Source: Hexactinellida sp. DTS-2022 (taxonomy: Eukaryota; Porifera; Hexactinellida). Taken from it: DNA of 64,000 nucleotides. The DNA lies in contig JAPNXP010000013.1 of NCBI GenBank assembly GCA_028753945.1, positions 4,775,501 to 4,839,500 of the forward strand, in the 5' to 3' direction. The notes beneath the pieces are model-generated. The model searched no databases, was not told the origin of the DNA, and was given only the letters and a program-made list of their open reading frames with translations. The translations under genes and the position numbers were made by a program. The first letter of the stretch is position 1. Each line of letters begins with the position of its first letter. Below, one piece after another: positions 41,603 through 53,489 of the stretch.

Positions 41603-44600
41603 TTACTCAAAACTACTTGAAGAGAATGCTAATTTGAAAGTGTAAGCAGCTTGGCTATTAGCTACAAGAGATACAACACAATATAAATAAACAATACAAT
41701 TTAATTGTATATTAAATACGCGCTTACTTGAGGTGGGAACTGTCGCGTGGTTTGCAAGAACAAATGCGTCTAATGCAGATTCTATGTTTAGCCATTGCAT
41801 CAACCCGGCCCTAGCTTTGCCATCTAAAATACAACATTTGTAAACATTGTCGGTTTATCCAAATACCATAAGAAGTTTGAAACTCACTGTATTCGAAAAA
41901 GCGAATGGCATGAGGTTCTGTGATCAGCAAGGCTTTAAATATCTAATTACAGATAGGGAAAATACAGTGGTGTTCGCCTAATAGCAATTGCTATAATAGC
42001 AATATTGCCGTATTAGCAAGTTATTTTCAGTCCCCAGGCGAACATTTAATGTTAATTCTGTTCCTCTAATAGCAAGTTTGCCTATTAACAAGCAAATTTC
42101 GGCAAAATGCTACTTGCAATCACGCGAACACCACTGTAATATTTTCTTGTGAGGTGTTTAACCAATTCTATAAATCAAAGCATTGAATTGCATCTGTAGA
42201 ATAACTCACGTTTAAGAGAGAGTCATTTGTGCTATCAGGTGGCGCGTTATAAAAGTGCAGTACTTTAGTTGGAGATAATATACCTACACAAATGCTATGT
42301 AAATACTCATTGATATAAGTAAGGTATCTGTTGTATGTAAGCACAATATAATGTGACATAAAGAGAAGTCAATAGATAGTATATTCAAAGTAGTGTGTTG
42401 ATTAATGTTAACTTACGATTCTTAGAAGACGAATCAGAAGGTGTGAATCTATATAAGAGAACGCGCTGGTTATAATCGAGGAATTTATTTAATTTACAGC
42501 AATTCATGCATTTTTTCCCGTTCGACATAATTCGATTATATCAAATTATCAATTGTTTGCAAACTGTTCGTTCCGTGCTACGGGCGTTTTCAAATCTTGC
42601 ACTATAATTACTACACCGCTTATACTAAAAACATATATATTGGGGTTATATGTGGTTAGACGGAACAATACTATAACTAATGGAGTTGCTGTATACATAT
42701 TATTAAGAGAGTTAGTCTCTACCTGTTGTTTCTAGAGTGCGAGTAGTCTTTGACGGCGTGTGAGTGGTCGAAGAGCTCTGCTATATATCCCGAGGGAGGG
42801 TCTGCTATAAACGGGTGACGAGACAGCCTAGTTAACATAATTATTATAACAGAAAGTAGCAACGAAACTAGAGAATATCACATAAAACACGTACGATATT
42901 TCGATTGTATTTCCCAATAGCTTCTGCTGGTTGAGGTGTCTAATAGCGTTGTTGGCAGATTGCTTGGAATGCAGCTGTGCCATCGCAATGCCGTTCTTGT
43001 TGGTCAGAACCTTAACCTTCATAACATTCCCGTAGCTACACATCAAGTTGAAAATGTGGTCGCAATTAAACCTCTCTCCGATCCCGTATATCATAACCAC
43101 GCTATCCTGCTGCACCAGTGTGTTGGGAGGTGGGGTGGGGTCCTCAGTGACAGACAAGTCTAAATAAAGAAATATAGTAGACTCTCGTTAATTTGTTCGT
43201 ATTATCCGTATTTTGGAGTAAGTTGCATGCATTTGTATAGCCTAGGGGAATTCGCTGTATCCGTGTTCGAATTAACGACTGTTTACATGAACAACAACAA
43301 CAACAACAACAACAACATGTTTGTTGTAATTATGAATTTGCCTCACCATCAGAGAAGCCATTGGAGGGGAACTTGCACCTGAAGGGAGGGCTTTCCGTTT
43401 GGAATCCGGTCTGCGGGATGTGGCCCTGACTAGCCAGTAGATGCTGTCCGGCCGGAGTATAGGTTAGACTGTGAAGAGATGCTATAACAACATTTAAGAT
43501 CCCGTTATAGGATAGGAATAGGGAATTGTATAGGAGCGCGAGACGCTCCTTTTGAAGTATGATTTTATGAAAAAAATTAATTAGGAGCGCGAAAAATTGG
43601 AATTTTCTCCTATACCGTAACATTAATTTGTGATTTAGTCGTATGGAAATTGGATGAGAGCAGGATTAGGAGCGTATTTACAAATGGCTGTATAAAAAAC
43701 ACTGGATGGATAATCGGAGGCTATAATTAGTCACGTGAATAGACTAGAATGCTGTAGATTCGATACAAGTTAAAGCGTGCAGATAATTAGATAAACGTGG
43801 ACAACATAAATATTTAATACTCGCATCGCAACCATTTAATAACTTTTCGACTTCTTAATCACAAGATTGAGTGATAATCAAATCAAATGAAGATGCAACA
43901 GTACGAATAGAGATTAAATCACAATGATGTTAAATTCTAAACATGTGCCTCATACCTATATGGTGATGTGAAACGGACAGAAATCATGATTAAAACGCAA
44001 TTAATACAAATCTGTGTTAACAATGCCATCGATTTAGGTGTCAAATAGTGTATAAAAGCTAGTTAATTATGAAGCAGTTAAGAGCTACCTGATGAGCGAT
44101 CTTGTGAGTAGTCCCATGTGAGACGATCATTTCTGAACACATTCAAACGCTCAGTCTAAACATACGCGGATAACTACAATATTTAACAGAGGATATTGTT
44201 ATGAAATGTTGCAGTTGTTAACCTTTGAGAATTCAATTCTTAGTGTACAACAGCCGGCGTAAATATCAGCTCCGTCCAAAGCTTCCTTTGCACGCATTGC
44301 TGACTCGACACTCTCGAATCTACCAAATAACCTGTAAATACAGCTATGCACCATTATGATATAAACCTCATTCAATCTACAATTCTAAGAACTCTAAATA
44401 TTCTAAGAATCAACAAAATATAAAAGAGCTATTCTAATTGAAACAATGTATAATAGATTAGCTGAGAAATACATACATTTGTGAGCAGGAATATGGCTTG
44501 ATTTACCAAGAAACTGACTTTCGTATACTTACTAAATAACCCCATCGGTCATGAAAAATAACAATGCAAAAACAATTGCTTTTGGTTTTTAATTTTAATT

Positions 44601-46398
44601 ATTGAGCCCCAAAAATGGGTTATTCACTTATTCAACAATTGCATTATTTAACAGTTCTCATGTAATTAATTATTTTTGCTGTTTAGCTTTGAGTTATACA
44701 AAGTATTTAAATTTCTATTATAAACAAACAAATAAAAGACTAATGTATTAACACACTATTTAATTATGTGTAATACTATATAAATTGAGCTTATGATACT
44801 CGTTATGCCATAATTCAGAACGAAAATATATAATCTTGTATAATTAAATAATTAGCTTACTCAACCAGTGCTTGCACTCCATTCTTGCTGAAAATAACGA
44901 TCTTCTGCACAGATCCACAAGGACTGCTTATCGTCTGTAGAATATCCTAAACACACACATGCTATAATCCCTAACTAAGCAGTGTGCACGAGCAATGCAA
45001 AAAGTGGATATTTTAAAAAGTATATCTACATTTCCAACAAGTATATCTACATTTCCAAACTGGTAACAAGCAAATACTACATTACATAGTACAGTGGAGT
45101 TCGCGTAATAACAAGTCGCAATTTGCACGAAATTTCCTTGCTAGTAAACAAATATTGCTATTAGATAATGAACAACAATAAATGCTCTCTTGGGAATGAA
45201 AAGTGACATGCTATAATCCTACTATTATACGAATTGCTAATACGCGAACTAACTATAACTGCGTACCACTGAAATGGGGTAGATGGGGTTTAAGACTGTG
45301 TAGAGCAGAATGTGTGTTGGGTGTATGTGGGTTGGAGAGTGCGTGGTGTGTGCGGTCGGTGATTTCGGGTCATAACCATAAGGCGAACTGGAAAGAACAA
45401 AGAGTTATGAAATCAATTAAATGAATTTAATAAAGCGAATAAAGCACGTTACACTTGCAAGTATCAAAGATTCGTTCATCTATAATTCATTAACTGACCG
45501 CGTTATTTCTTGGCTGGTGGAGAAGTTAAAAAAGACAGGTCTTCCCATTATATATTGCTGGTTTTCCTGGGCATCCCTTACACAGCTTAACGCTGCATCG
45601 CATAACTAAACGCGGGAATACATAATGAGATGGAATGCATTCCATAAAGGAAGCACAACAACAGAATGAATTTCTGTAAACAGTACTATGCAGGGCTCTC
45701 ATATTGAGTTAAAAGGACCGATTATGATGTGAAATTGAATACAATTCTGTGTGAAAACCGATACAGCTAATTAGCTACCCAATTTCTTACCTCAAATTCT
45801 ATTAATGCCTGCCTCAGCTTCGGCATCATTGTTACATATCTAGTAATAGGAGACACTGTAAAAACGCCATAGACGTAACACTAATTCAAAGAGAACGTAT
45901 AATCGCAACTTTTGAGGCTAATGGTCTTCAATTAATTTATTGTGCAATAAATTGAAGAACATCAATTTGAACGGTAATTAATGAGCATACTCTAATCGTT
46001 GTGTATTATGTCTCAAACGAGATGGGCATAGCAGAAAAAATGTAGAGGTCATTCATTTCATTGTGTCTTGAGTCATTTGACAAACTCAGTAAGAAAATGA
46101 CTCACTTAATCTTTCCGTACTTAGAAAGCGATTGGTTCATTTCTAAGGCAGTGCACCCGTCTGGCACGGCGCGTGCGTGCACCACGGGAGATTCTGGTGG
46201 CGCGTGTGGATCGAGACTATTTTTGTCTCGTCGCGACTTATCTGTTCGCTGGGATTTCAAATTCGGACTGTATTCAAAAGTATCCTCGCTTGAGTGAAGT
46301 GATAGTTTCTTTTCCAGTAAACTGGCTGTAGTGTCTGTAGGGGAGTTTGGTGTGGGAGGGAGAATAGCAACTCCAAGTTCGATAGGGTGTTCTGCCAT
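41603..46398 (-). CDS. HNRNPL: hnRNP L-type RNA-binding protein (15 exons)
   Basis: Exons are 46398-46106, 45839-45791, 45605-45499, 45387-45267, 44946-44861, 44319-44223, 44155-44089, 43481-43347, 43159-42895, 42827-42723, 42448-42417, 42283-42210, 41942-41888, 41823-41728 and 41661-41603. They form one 546-residue frame (human L 589, LL 542). Four PTB-type RRMs are traceable: VVHARAV...YGKIKYVTMMPKLRQALIEFE (RRM1), HILLYTVLNPIYPISVDILQTI...KNGVQALVEFESVESA (RRM2), VVMIYGIGERFNCDHIFNLMCSYGNVMKVK (RRM3) and KVLHFYNAPPDST (RRM4). KDYSHSRNNRFTPSDSSSKNR matches the signature linker. The protein binds CA-rich RNA and regulates alternative splicing. One exon is only 32 bp. Four introns carry repeats. 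Confidence 0.93.
41965..42136. mobile_element. TA-flanked MITE in hnRNP L intron 12
   Basis: Ends CAGTGGTGTTCGCCTAATAG and CACGCGAACACCACTG, TA both sides (41963-41964, 42137-42138). 172 of 267 intron bases. Body repeats TAATAGCAA. Confidence 0.85.
43175..43286. mobile_element. Worn pogo-type MITE in hnRNP L intron 8
   Basis: Left TAGTAGACTCTCGTTAATTTG, right CGTGTTCGAATTAACGACTG. The interior GCATGCATTTGTATAGCCTAGGGG matches the 29.8-kb copy. Confidence 0.7.
43290..43316. repeat. (AAC)n microsatellite
   Basis: About nine uninterrupted AAC units in hnRNP L intron 8, beside the MITE. Confidence 0.9.
43521..43694 (+). repeat. Dispersed repeat with AGGAGCG motifs, hnRNP L intron 7
   Basis: Shares with 60220-60392 (inverted) the run from GGAATT through AGGAGCGCGAGACGCTCCT, ATTTTCTCCTATACCGTAAC and AGGAGCGTATTTACAAA. 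Class unknown; no terminal inverted repeat seen. Confidence 0.75.
45092..45261. mobile_element. MITE ending at an hnRNP L splice donor (intron 4)
   Basis: Left CAGTGGAGTTCGCGTAATAAC after TA. The right part AATACGCGAACTAACTATAACTG stops five bases inside the exon 4 donor GTACGCAG. Confidence 0.65.
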
Positions 46399-46861
46399 GA
46401 TGCGTATTATATGTAATAAATGACTCTGTGCTCTTAATAAGTGTTCAAGTGCTACAAACATAAATTCTTAAAACTTATCGCTCCGATTATCAACGGTTAT
46501 AAGCAATGTTGAGTGCTATATTAGGATTTATAAGAGTACAGGGTTTATCGGGAATACATGGTAGATTACGCAGTAAATGTATTATAATATCATTTCATTA
46601 GAATAAATAATCAATGTTTCTTTGAAGAAACCTCTGAGTAAAAGAAAATTCTCATTTATATAAAACTATTCACTAAAGGACCGATACGTGCGTTGCATTG
46701 AAATTTAGTCGTATCAAAGGCCTAATAATCTAGCTATTATTACAAAATTTTATCAGCTATTGGTGCTGTTTTTTCTAAGACTGCATACAATTGTTAGTTA
46801 AATTATATTAACCAATTTATTCAGCTTTGTATTAGCACTAGGAGGGCACTAATGAATGCAG

Positions 46862-47626
46862 TCAGAACAGAAAGAGTTTCGTTTGGCGAGTCAGCACTAA
46901 TGGCATTACATACTGAGTTAGGAAAAAAGACAAAGGCTCCTTGTTTTCTGAGATATCGATTAGCCTTCGCTGCTTTGCGTCCTTTCTTTGCCAGTCGAGT
47001 ACAACTAACTTTAATGGAATTTTTAGAAAGTCGTATTTTGTTATAATTTGTAGCAGTCTTCCAGGTGTCCCTGTAGCTATATGGCAAACACGATTTGTAA
47101 GGAATTTCAGTTGCTTATCAATTTTCATGTGTTTTGCGAAAAGTTTCGCTACAATGCAATTTTGTCCAAGTCCCTCTTTCGCCTCTCTCGCTAGCTCGAG
47201 AGATCGAACAGCTGATGAGCTAACAAAGAGCAAAAGAGGAGCTCCTTTCTCAGTTAGCTCGGCTTTGTCTAATTCCCAATTCGACAGGAATAGCGGGAGA
47301 AACTCGGTTAGCAACGTGTTAAAATCCGTTACATTGCATTTAGCAAAGTGCTTATTGGTGAGTGCTGTAAATTTGTCTGATATTTTATAATCAGAACAAA
47401 AAGCATTGAAATGCATGCATTGTGATTTTCTTGAAAGAGCACAAGGTGCCTCTTCTGGCTCTGTTACTACAATTGCAGACAACTTTTGTTTTTTCGCAGC
47501 AGGAATTTCATCAACATCTACTACGCTTGCAGATTTTCGTCGTTTTTTATTCTTTTTATTTTGCGACTCAACCTGTACTTCAGGTTGTATTGGGTCTATT
47601 TGGATGTTGCCAGACAATCCGTCCAT
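46862..47626 (-). CDS. CMSS1: CMSS1/Cms1 small-subunit-associated protein
   Basis: 254 residues in one exon (human 279). The N-terminus has a Lys/Arg-rich nuclear signal (NKKNKKRRKS, AAKKQKL). The DEAD-like but motif-poor fold shows LLLFVSSSAVRSLELAREAK, IVAKLFAKHMKIDKQLKFL, RVCHIATGTPGRLLQII and LKLVVLDWQRKDAKQRRLIDI. Cms1 proteins associate with the small-subunit processome. They retain the TPGR motif of helicases but lack an ATP site, as here. It ends KLFLF, close to the family C-terminus (LKLGLF-like). Confidence 0.9.
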   Translation of the reverse strand: MDGLSGNIQIDPIQPEVQVESQNKKNKKRRKSASVVDVDEIPAAKKQKLSAIVVTEPEEAPCALSRKSQCMHFNAFCSDYKISDKFTALTNKHFAKCNVTDFNTLLTEFLPLFLSNWELDKAELTEKGAPLLLFVSSSAVRSLELAREAKEGLGQNCIVAKLFAKHMKIDKQLKFLTNRVCHIATGTPGRLLQIITKYDFLKIPLKLVVLDWQRKDAKQRRLIDISENKEPLSFFLTQYVMPLVLTRQTKLFLF

Positions 47627-48419
47627 CTTAAATTCTTATACAATCTCTTAATTGAATTTACAGTACTACTTGGTGAAAAGAAATGTAGAGATTAGTGTAT
47701 CACTCTCATTTATTTTATTCCAAAACTGAATGTGCATAAATTAAATTTAAAGATGTTGAATACAATGTTAGCTATAAATTCAGATTAGCAATATTATTTG
47801 AAAAAGTATATGTATATGGCAGATGATAAATAAGTGGTTCGAGTTTGTTATCTATCTATTTGATTGGTGGAATAAATACATCTTCAGATTATTTATAAAT
47901 ATTTTTTTGTGTGTAACCTTTAATTACTGAAGCCAGTTTTTTTAAATTGAGTAGAAAAATATAAACAAAAATATTTTAATCTGATAATCTTGCATAAAAT
48001 TCTAAATGAACATCCCTACAAATCCAGGAATGTTTACCAAATATTTATTACAAAATTAAAGATAAATATTCTAAAATTTTAATTGATATAAGTACACACA
48101 AAATGCAAACAAAAAACAAAAACTCACTTCATTTCAAAATGCCCGTGTCCACACAGGTATGCAGAGGACAAATAGGATTTAATAGAACAGTCAAATCGAA
48201 AAAAGTAAATGCACAAAGTCAGATAGTATCTCAACAAACATGACTGGAATATATATAAAAGCGGTACACACTAGCATAGGTCATACAACCATTTTAGGGG
48301 ATTCTAAGGCATACTTGATAATTAGAGCTCATAAAAATGTAGGATTCTATCTGAAAAGCACTAAGGTTAATAGTTAACCCAGTTAAATACTCATATACAT
48401 TCGTAGCAGTAGGGTTTAA
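47627..48419. other. AT-rich spacer, CMSS1 5' end to ankyrin-FYVE 3' end
   Basis: About 790 bp of low-complexity A/T sequence. No gene, RNA or repeat with recognisable ends. Confidence 0.5.
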
Positions 48420-50003
48420 CTATGATACACTTCTTGTAAGGTCGCTAGGACTATCTCTCCCGTTGTTATTACCGTACAACGAAATGGTATCCATAGTTAG
48501 TATGTTATTATCAGATGTTGTTACCTCGATAAAAATAACTTCCAATAGAGCGAAGCAGGTTTTACACACCCTAACCGGTTTGCTGTAGCCTATACATTGG
48601 ATAGGGGCTTGGTTACTGCTACAAGACTGGCAGAATACTCTTCCGCAGGACCGACAGTGGTGCTTCCGAGTTTTGTTGTCGAAGGGAGAGAGACACTTTG
48701 AGTTCATGCATTTATCAACCAGCGAGTCGTGTATCCAAACCAGTTTATTTTTTAAGCCTGAGGCTTGTAGATCATCGAAGGCGGCTTGCTTTTCTTCAGA
48801 CTGCTGTTTGTACTGCTGAATAATGGCTTCGCAATCGCTGCGGAGTTTGGCCACTTGGTTTTCCTGGGCTGTTCTGAGTCTCTGTGTGTCCAGAAGATGC
48901 AGCTCCTCCTGTTTGCGAAGTTTCTGCTTAATGCGGTCTATGTCGCCAGCCTTCTGGGAGAGACTGTACATTAACTTCTGGTTATCCTTCTTTAGGCTGC
49001 GGAGTTTATCTCCGGATTCCAAGTCCTGAGAGTCAGCTGTTTTGTATTGAGTGAGACAAGACACGGAGCGGTCTAATACAGGTGTTTCCGTACTCAGGTT
49101 TATTTCATTATTAAAGTTATCTTTCTCTCTAATTATCTCCTCGAACTGTTCCAGAACAAACCCGATTGGCCTCTTGATGTCTTCAATGCGGACACTGCCA
49201 TGGCTAGAACCCTCTATCATATTCGCAAGTAACTTCCGGTAAGATTCCAGTTCTTTTTCGCGGAAAAAACTGATCAGCTGTTCATTCTTCATCCCCATTC
49301 GTATCGCGAGTTGGTACGGAGTCTCATTACTCTTTGTCTTTGCTATCGGATTGGCTTCTCCCATTCTAATTAGAGTGTCTGCACACTCCAAGTGCTCGTT
49401 TGAATCTCCCTTCCAAGCGATCGCGTGCAGCGGGGTCCACCCTATGTTGTTGGCGAGATTAGCGCTGGATTTGTGTTCCAGCAGAAGCAGGAGGGAAGGG
49501 TACCGACCGTTCTTAGCGGCGAGAAGCAGAGCAGTGTTCTTATCAGAATCCGTGAGATTAGGATCGACACCCTTCTCCAAGAGAGTTACGAGAATATGGT
49601 GGTCCCCCCTCTTGGCCGCGGCTAGGAGCTCCTCGCAAGAACCACTTGAGTTTGGACAGTCGAACTGCAATGGGAGGTCTATTCCGTGCTTCGATTTCGT
49701 AATATCTCTCAACGCAACTCGCGTGGTCTCGTTGTGTCTAACTTCCTCGTCTTTGCAGTTGAGACATATTTTGACAAGATTGCCGTGAGAGGCCAGACAA
49801 GACTTACAGATAGGCCCATAGCAGGACCGGCAGTGGGAACGCACACCGATCGATAGCTTAGCAAATGTTCTCTGACAAACCGAACAGTTTCTACAGACAC
49901 AACTTTTGAAAGATTTGGAACAGAGCGTACACAAGATTATAATTTTAGTTGAGAGGTCTGACGGAGAAGTAGCGAGGGACGTCTGCGAGGAAGAGTGATA
50001 CAT
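48420..50003 (-). CDS. Ankyrin-repeat and FYVE-domain protein
   Basis: 527 residues, one exon. Residues 22-85 hold paired Cys motifs (CTLC, CRNCSVC, HCRSCYGPICKSC, CLNC), a degenerate FYVE/RING-like zinc module. Three to four ankyrin repeats lie at about 125-245 (NTALLLAAKNGRYPSLLLLLEH; GWTPLHAIAWKGD). A coiled coil spans about 325-415. A canonical FYVE domain occupies 420-487, with WIHD 423-426, RKHHCR 446-451 and RVC near 479-481. The FYVE domain binds PI3P, so endosomal localisation is predicted. The order zinc module, ankyrins, coil, FYVE is not that of ANKFY1 (BTB-ankyrin-FYVE). Function unknown. Confidence 0.85.
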   Translation of the reverse strand: MYHSSSQTSLATSPSDLSTKIIILCTLCSKSFKSCVCRNCSVCQRTFAKLSIGVRSHCRSCYGPICKSCLASHGNLVKICLNCKDEEVRHNETTRVALRDITKSKHGIDLPLQFDCPNSSGSCEELLAAAKRGDHHILVTLLEKGVDPNLTDSDKNTALLLAAKNGRYPSLLLLLEHKSSANLANNIGWTPLHAIAWKGDSNEHLECADTLIRMGEANPIAKTKSNETPYQLAIRMGMKNEQLISFFREKELESYRKLLANMIEGSSHGSVRIEDIKRPIGFVLEQFEEIIREKDNFNNEINLSTETPVLDRSVSCLTQYKTADSQDLESGDKLRSLKKDNQKLMYSLSQKAGDIDRIKQKLRKQEELHLLDTQRLRTAQENQVAKLRSDCEAIIQQYKQQSEEKQAAFDDLQASGLKNKLVWIHDSLVDKCMNSKCLSPFDNKTRKHHCRSCGRVFCQSCSSNQAPIQCIGYSKPVRVCKTCFALLEVIFIEVTTSDNNILTMDTISLYGNNNGRDSPSDLTRSVS

Positions 50004-50626
50004 TGTAATTAGGTTTCTAAATAATTTGATGTCGTTTCGATTTGTTATTAAAATTACTAAAGTTGAATGATTTATAGTATATATGTTAATGAAACAAATT
50101 ACTGAAATGATCTAATTTTTAATGACGAATTTGGCAGAATTATCAAGCAAAAATTCAAAAAAACTTTTGTACTTTTGTAAATGTAGGATTACTCAATATA
50201 TTTTAACAAGCTAATTTTAAATGATACAAGCAAAGTTAGCAAACAGTACTAGTCTGAAGATTCTCGCTTAGTCGAAATGATTTGTACGTATATCTGAATA
50301 CTTGCAGCTTGAACGTAAATTAACTTTACAGATAAACCTCAGACTTGAGTCAACAAACACATCATCCTCAATTCATTTTTAATTATCCGTTTTTAATACT
50401 TTTTATTAGAGTTCTTAAGGGTACGTGTAAACACGCCTTATGTGATATTTAATACAAAACGTGAAGTTAATTAACAGTAGATGATGTTAGATCATAGAAC
50501 AGCCCGCGTGAATCGAATTCTAAATGAACTATCTACATACTTAGATTGAAATTAATATGCCTTCTCCTGACTATAAAATTAAATATTCGATAATAATTTG
50601 TAGTAATTCAATTCTCTAAAAGCAGT
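50004..50626. promoter_or_regulatory. Divergent spacer, ankyrin-FYVE gene / perilipin
   Basis: 623 bp between two divergent starts must hold both promoters. AT-rich, with no element ends seen. Confidence 0.4.
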
Positions 50627-53032
50627 ATGGAATACAGCGCGGACAAAATCAAGGAAAACGGAGGCTATATGAGTGGGGCCTTGTGGCAAGGCTACGAACG
50701 TTTTTGTGAGATTAAGGAAAATTCTTATCTACAGAGCGGAATCGAGAAATCTATGTCGACCGTCACATACATGACTCCAACCTTTGCACAAGAATCAATA
50801 AAACAATACTGTAAGTATATACAATAATTTATTGCATTAATAGTCAAGCTGTCTGTTAGCATCTACCAATTTCCTTACAATTAAATAATTATTGCCAATT
50901 CAAGAGCTACCGTAGCACGTGATAATTTAAAGCGTCTTTGAAATTCAACTAAAAATCATCGGAATAGCAAATAAATAAATTATGTGAAATAAATCCATAA
51001 TTATCTGTTACTGCAGAGGTTAAAGGAGAATGTGTCGTAACTTGGTGCGAGAAATTATTTCTATTTACGGAATTACAACAGTTCGCAAAAGTTTTTGGTA
51101 CCATTTGTTAATTACGCAAAAATGTGAATGTAATGAATTTCCAACGAAATAATATTTTATTGATTCCGATAATAGAATTAATTGATTTAATGGTTTTAAG
51201 AATTTAAAATTTTGAAACGTGTGTGTAGATAGTGATGCTTCTCATGCCCTCGCGAATATTTACACCCACTCTACAGACAGTCTTTCGAGTGGAAAGGGAT
51301 ACATCGGAGTAAAGATATCTGATGGTAAGAACAAGTAATTCTAATCAATATTAATAAATAATTTAAGCGGACAAATTAAGAGGACAAATTTTACTTTTGA
51401 AATGGATATGGTATTCATTACGATCTATATACGTACAGTACGTACAATATTAATTATAATAAGCTAGCAATTGAAATTCGTATTAACCGTTTAATTTCTA
51501 ACAAGAACGTTTGGAAGAGGACTGAAATAGTGTATGTATTACAAGAAATAAGGAATACCGAGGTTCTACAGTAGTATTTACTGGTTTACGGCCCATTAGG
51601 CAAGGGCTACGTCCAGGAGTACATAGAAGGGAAGGTGACAAGCGGACGAGATATCGTGTCAGGCGCGAAAGACAGAGTGGGAGCCCAAGTAAGCTCCAGC
51701 ACTGATTACGTGAAGGGCAGACTGAATAGCAATGCTGAGTACGTACAGTCCACTCGAGTGGGACAGGCCCTGAAGACTGGTGTCGACAAGGGACTGACAG
51801 CAGCAGACGGAGTGATTGATTATCTCCTGCCAGGGGAAGGGGAGTCGCGCCGAGATGACGGGGTCTGGGAACACGGGAAGGAGGTCACCTCCAAAGCAAA
51901 GGAGCGAGTAACATCGGCTATAGCCAATAAATGCTATGAAACCAGCGGTTACTTCAGCAATGTAAGAACTTGCTGTTGTGATAGTACAGTCGACTCCGGT
52001 TAATAGAAATCACTGCTTAATCGAGTCAAACTTCACAGGATTTATAGGACGGAATTACATTTTGGCTTAAAATATTTTCGGTTAATAGATTTCTCCGGTT
52101 AATCGGGTCAAAATTTCACAGGATTTATAGGACGGAATTACATTTTGGCTTAAAATATTTTCGATTAATATATTTCACTGCTTAATCGGGTCAAAACGAC
52201 CTGGTCCCGAGGTGACTCTATTAAGCGGAGTCGACTGTAGTATAAACTATGCATTACAAGCTATTCAATGTAGAAATATACCAGGAGCAAGGAGAGCATG
52301 GATATGGCGAAAGGGTACGCGTACGAAGTTACGGTCGCGAAGGGGACTCAAATCAGCCAACAATTCAAGCACGGGATGGACTACCTGGACACACTAACCG
52401 TGGTACAAAGGTTGGCTAAGAACTTTGGGGAGGCAGTGATTTCAGCGGAAGACATAATAGATACATACATTCCTGAGAACGAAATGGTATCCGGGGAGGG
52501 CGATGAAATCGAGAGGGGCTCCCTCGAACATGCTGTTAAGCTGACGAGAAGAATTCAGAAAAAGCTTATAGGGAAAATAAGGGAGGTTACTGGTCGATTC
52601 CCTTCCTTGGAAACTGGACTTATAAATAGAGTAAGTGTTTATTGCAATTGTTACAGATTATGTTGATATATTTAATTGGATTCTTTAGAACATCTTCATC
52701 AAGGTTAATCAGTTGCCGTTACCAAGAGTTGTAAAAAGCTACTTCCCTCAATACTTCAAAGAGGTATGTTATTAATCTTAGATTAATACTAAGGAATTAT
52801 TTATATATATCGGCCAAAACCTTTTGCAGTGTAATTTTCAGGCGCAAAAAATGTCATGTTTTAACATTAAAATTCTCCTTTGCGAAGCCGGGTTTTAATA
52901 TTGGCCGGTAGTATATGTAAGCCGATTATTCATCATATATTGTCTACTAAGTTCAATTTAAATAAATCTTTTTAGAAAAATGAAGATTTAAAAGTTGAAG
53001 ATAAGACAGTTACCGTCAGTGACATGAGTTGA
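50627..53032 (+). CDS. Perilipin (PAT family lipid-droplet protein), six exons
   Basis: Exons are 50627-50810, 51229-51324, 51600-51961, 52292-52630, 52689-52763 and 52976-53032, giving 370 residues. Exon 3 carries 11-mer-type amphipathic repeats (GAKDRVGAQVSSSTDYVKGRLNSNAEYV) and VGQALKTGVDKGLTAADGVIDYLLP, matching the perilipin block SGVENALTKSELLVEQYLP. Exon 4 has a second DIIDTYIPEN-like segment and the four-helix start. Perilipins coat lipid droplets and gate lipolysis. The acceptor of exon 4 (GCAAG before GAGAGC) is chosen on phase and is the weakest border. Intron 3 contains a MITE. Confidence 0.78.
51987..52237. mobile_element. TA-flanked MITE in perilipin intron 3
   Basis: Ends CAGTCGACTCCGGTTAATAG and TATTAAGCGGAGTCGACTG, TA on both sides (51985-51986, 52238-52239). 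An internal stretch of about 80 bp is itself repeated (GGTCAAA..CACAGGATTTATAGGACGG twice). Confidence 0.85.
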
Positions 53033-53261
53033 TCAGAATCGAGTTAGGTTTTCAATTGCAAAGAATATAAGTTTAGATATCCAGAGTTATTAGCTATTAA
53101 ACTATATTTGTGTATTTTAATATTACAGATACCCCTAAGACTGTATATTGTATAAGATTAAGTGTGAGATTATGTTAGTTGGTATAATTATATGTTTCGG
53201 TCTATTTATTTTTTCCGTGCAAGCAAGGTTTGGACAGTGGATAGCACCACCTAGATTAGTA

Positions 53262-53393
53262 CACACTGTTCTCTCTAATAGTCCACCAGTGTACAATTGG
53301 CCCAAAGTGGACTATTAGATAATATGGACTATTACAGATATATAAATAGTGATTTGACAAGTAAATAAGTGGACTATTAGAGAGAACAGACTG
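53262..53393. mobile_element. TA-flanked MITE 3' of perilipin
   Basis: Ends CACACTGTTCTCTCTAATAG / CTATTAGAGAGAACAGACTG, TA both sides. Between the convergent perilipin and CCDC174 genes. Confidence 0.8.
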
Positions 53394-53489
53394 TACCCCA
53401 AAGTCTTGTAATAATAATAATAATAAGTATTAAAGGTATAATCAACAGAACTGATTGTTTAATGTCATAATTTTATTATTATATACAAA

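Noticed and set aside
43330-43623. 97-codon minus frame as an independent gene
   Set aside because: Only its 3' half is hnRNP L exon 8; the rest is intron and dispersed repeat.
46399-46461. N-terminal extension of hnRNP L from an earlier Met
   Set aside because: The added 21 residues are hydrophobic and unlike the family's Pro/Ser-rich start; ATG 46398 is adequate.
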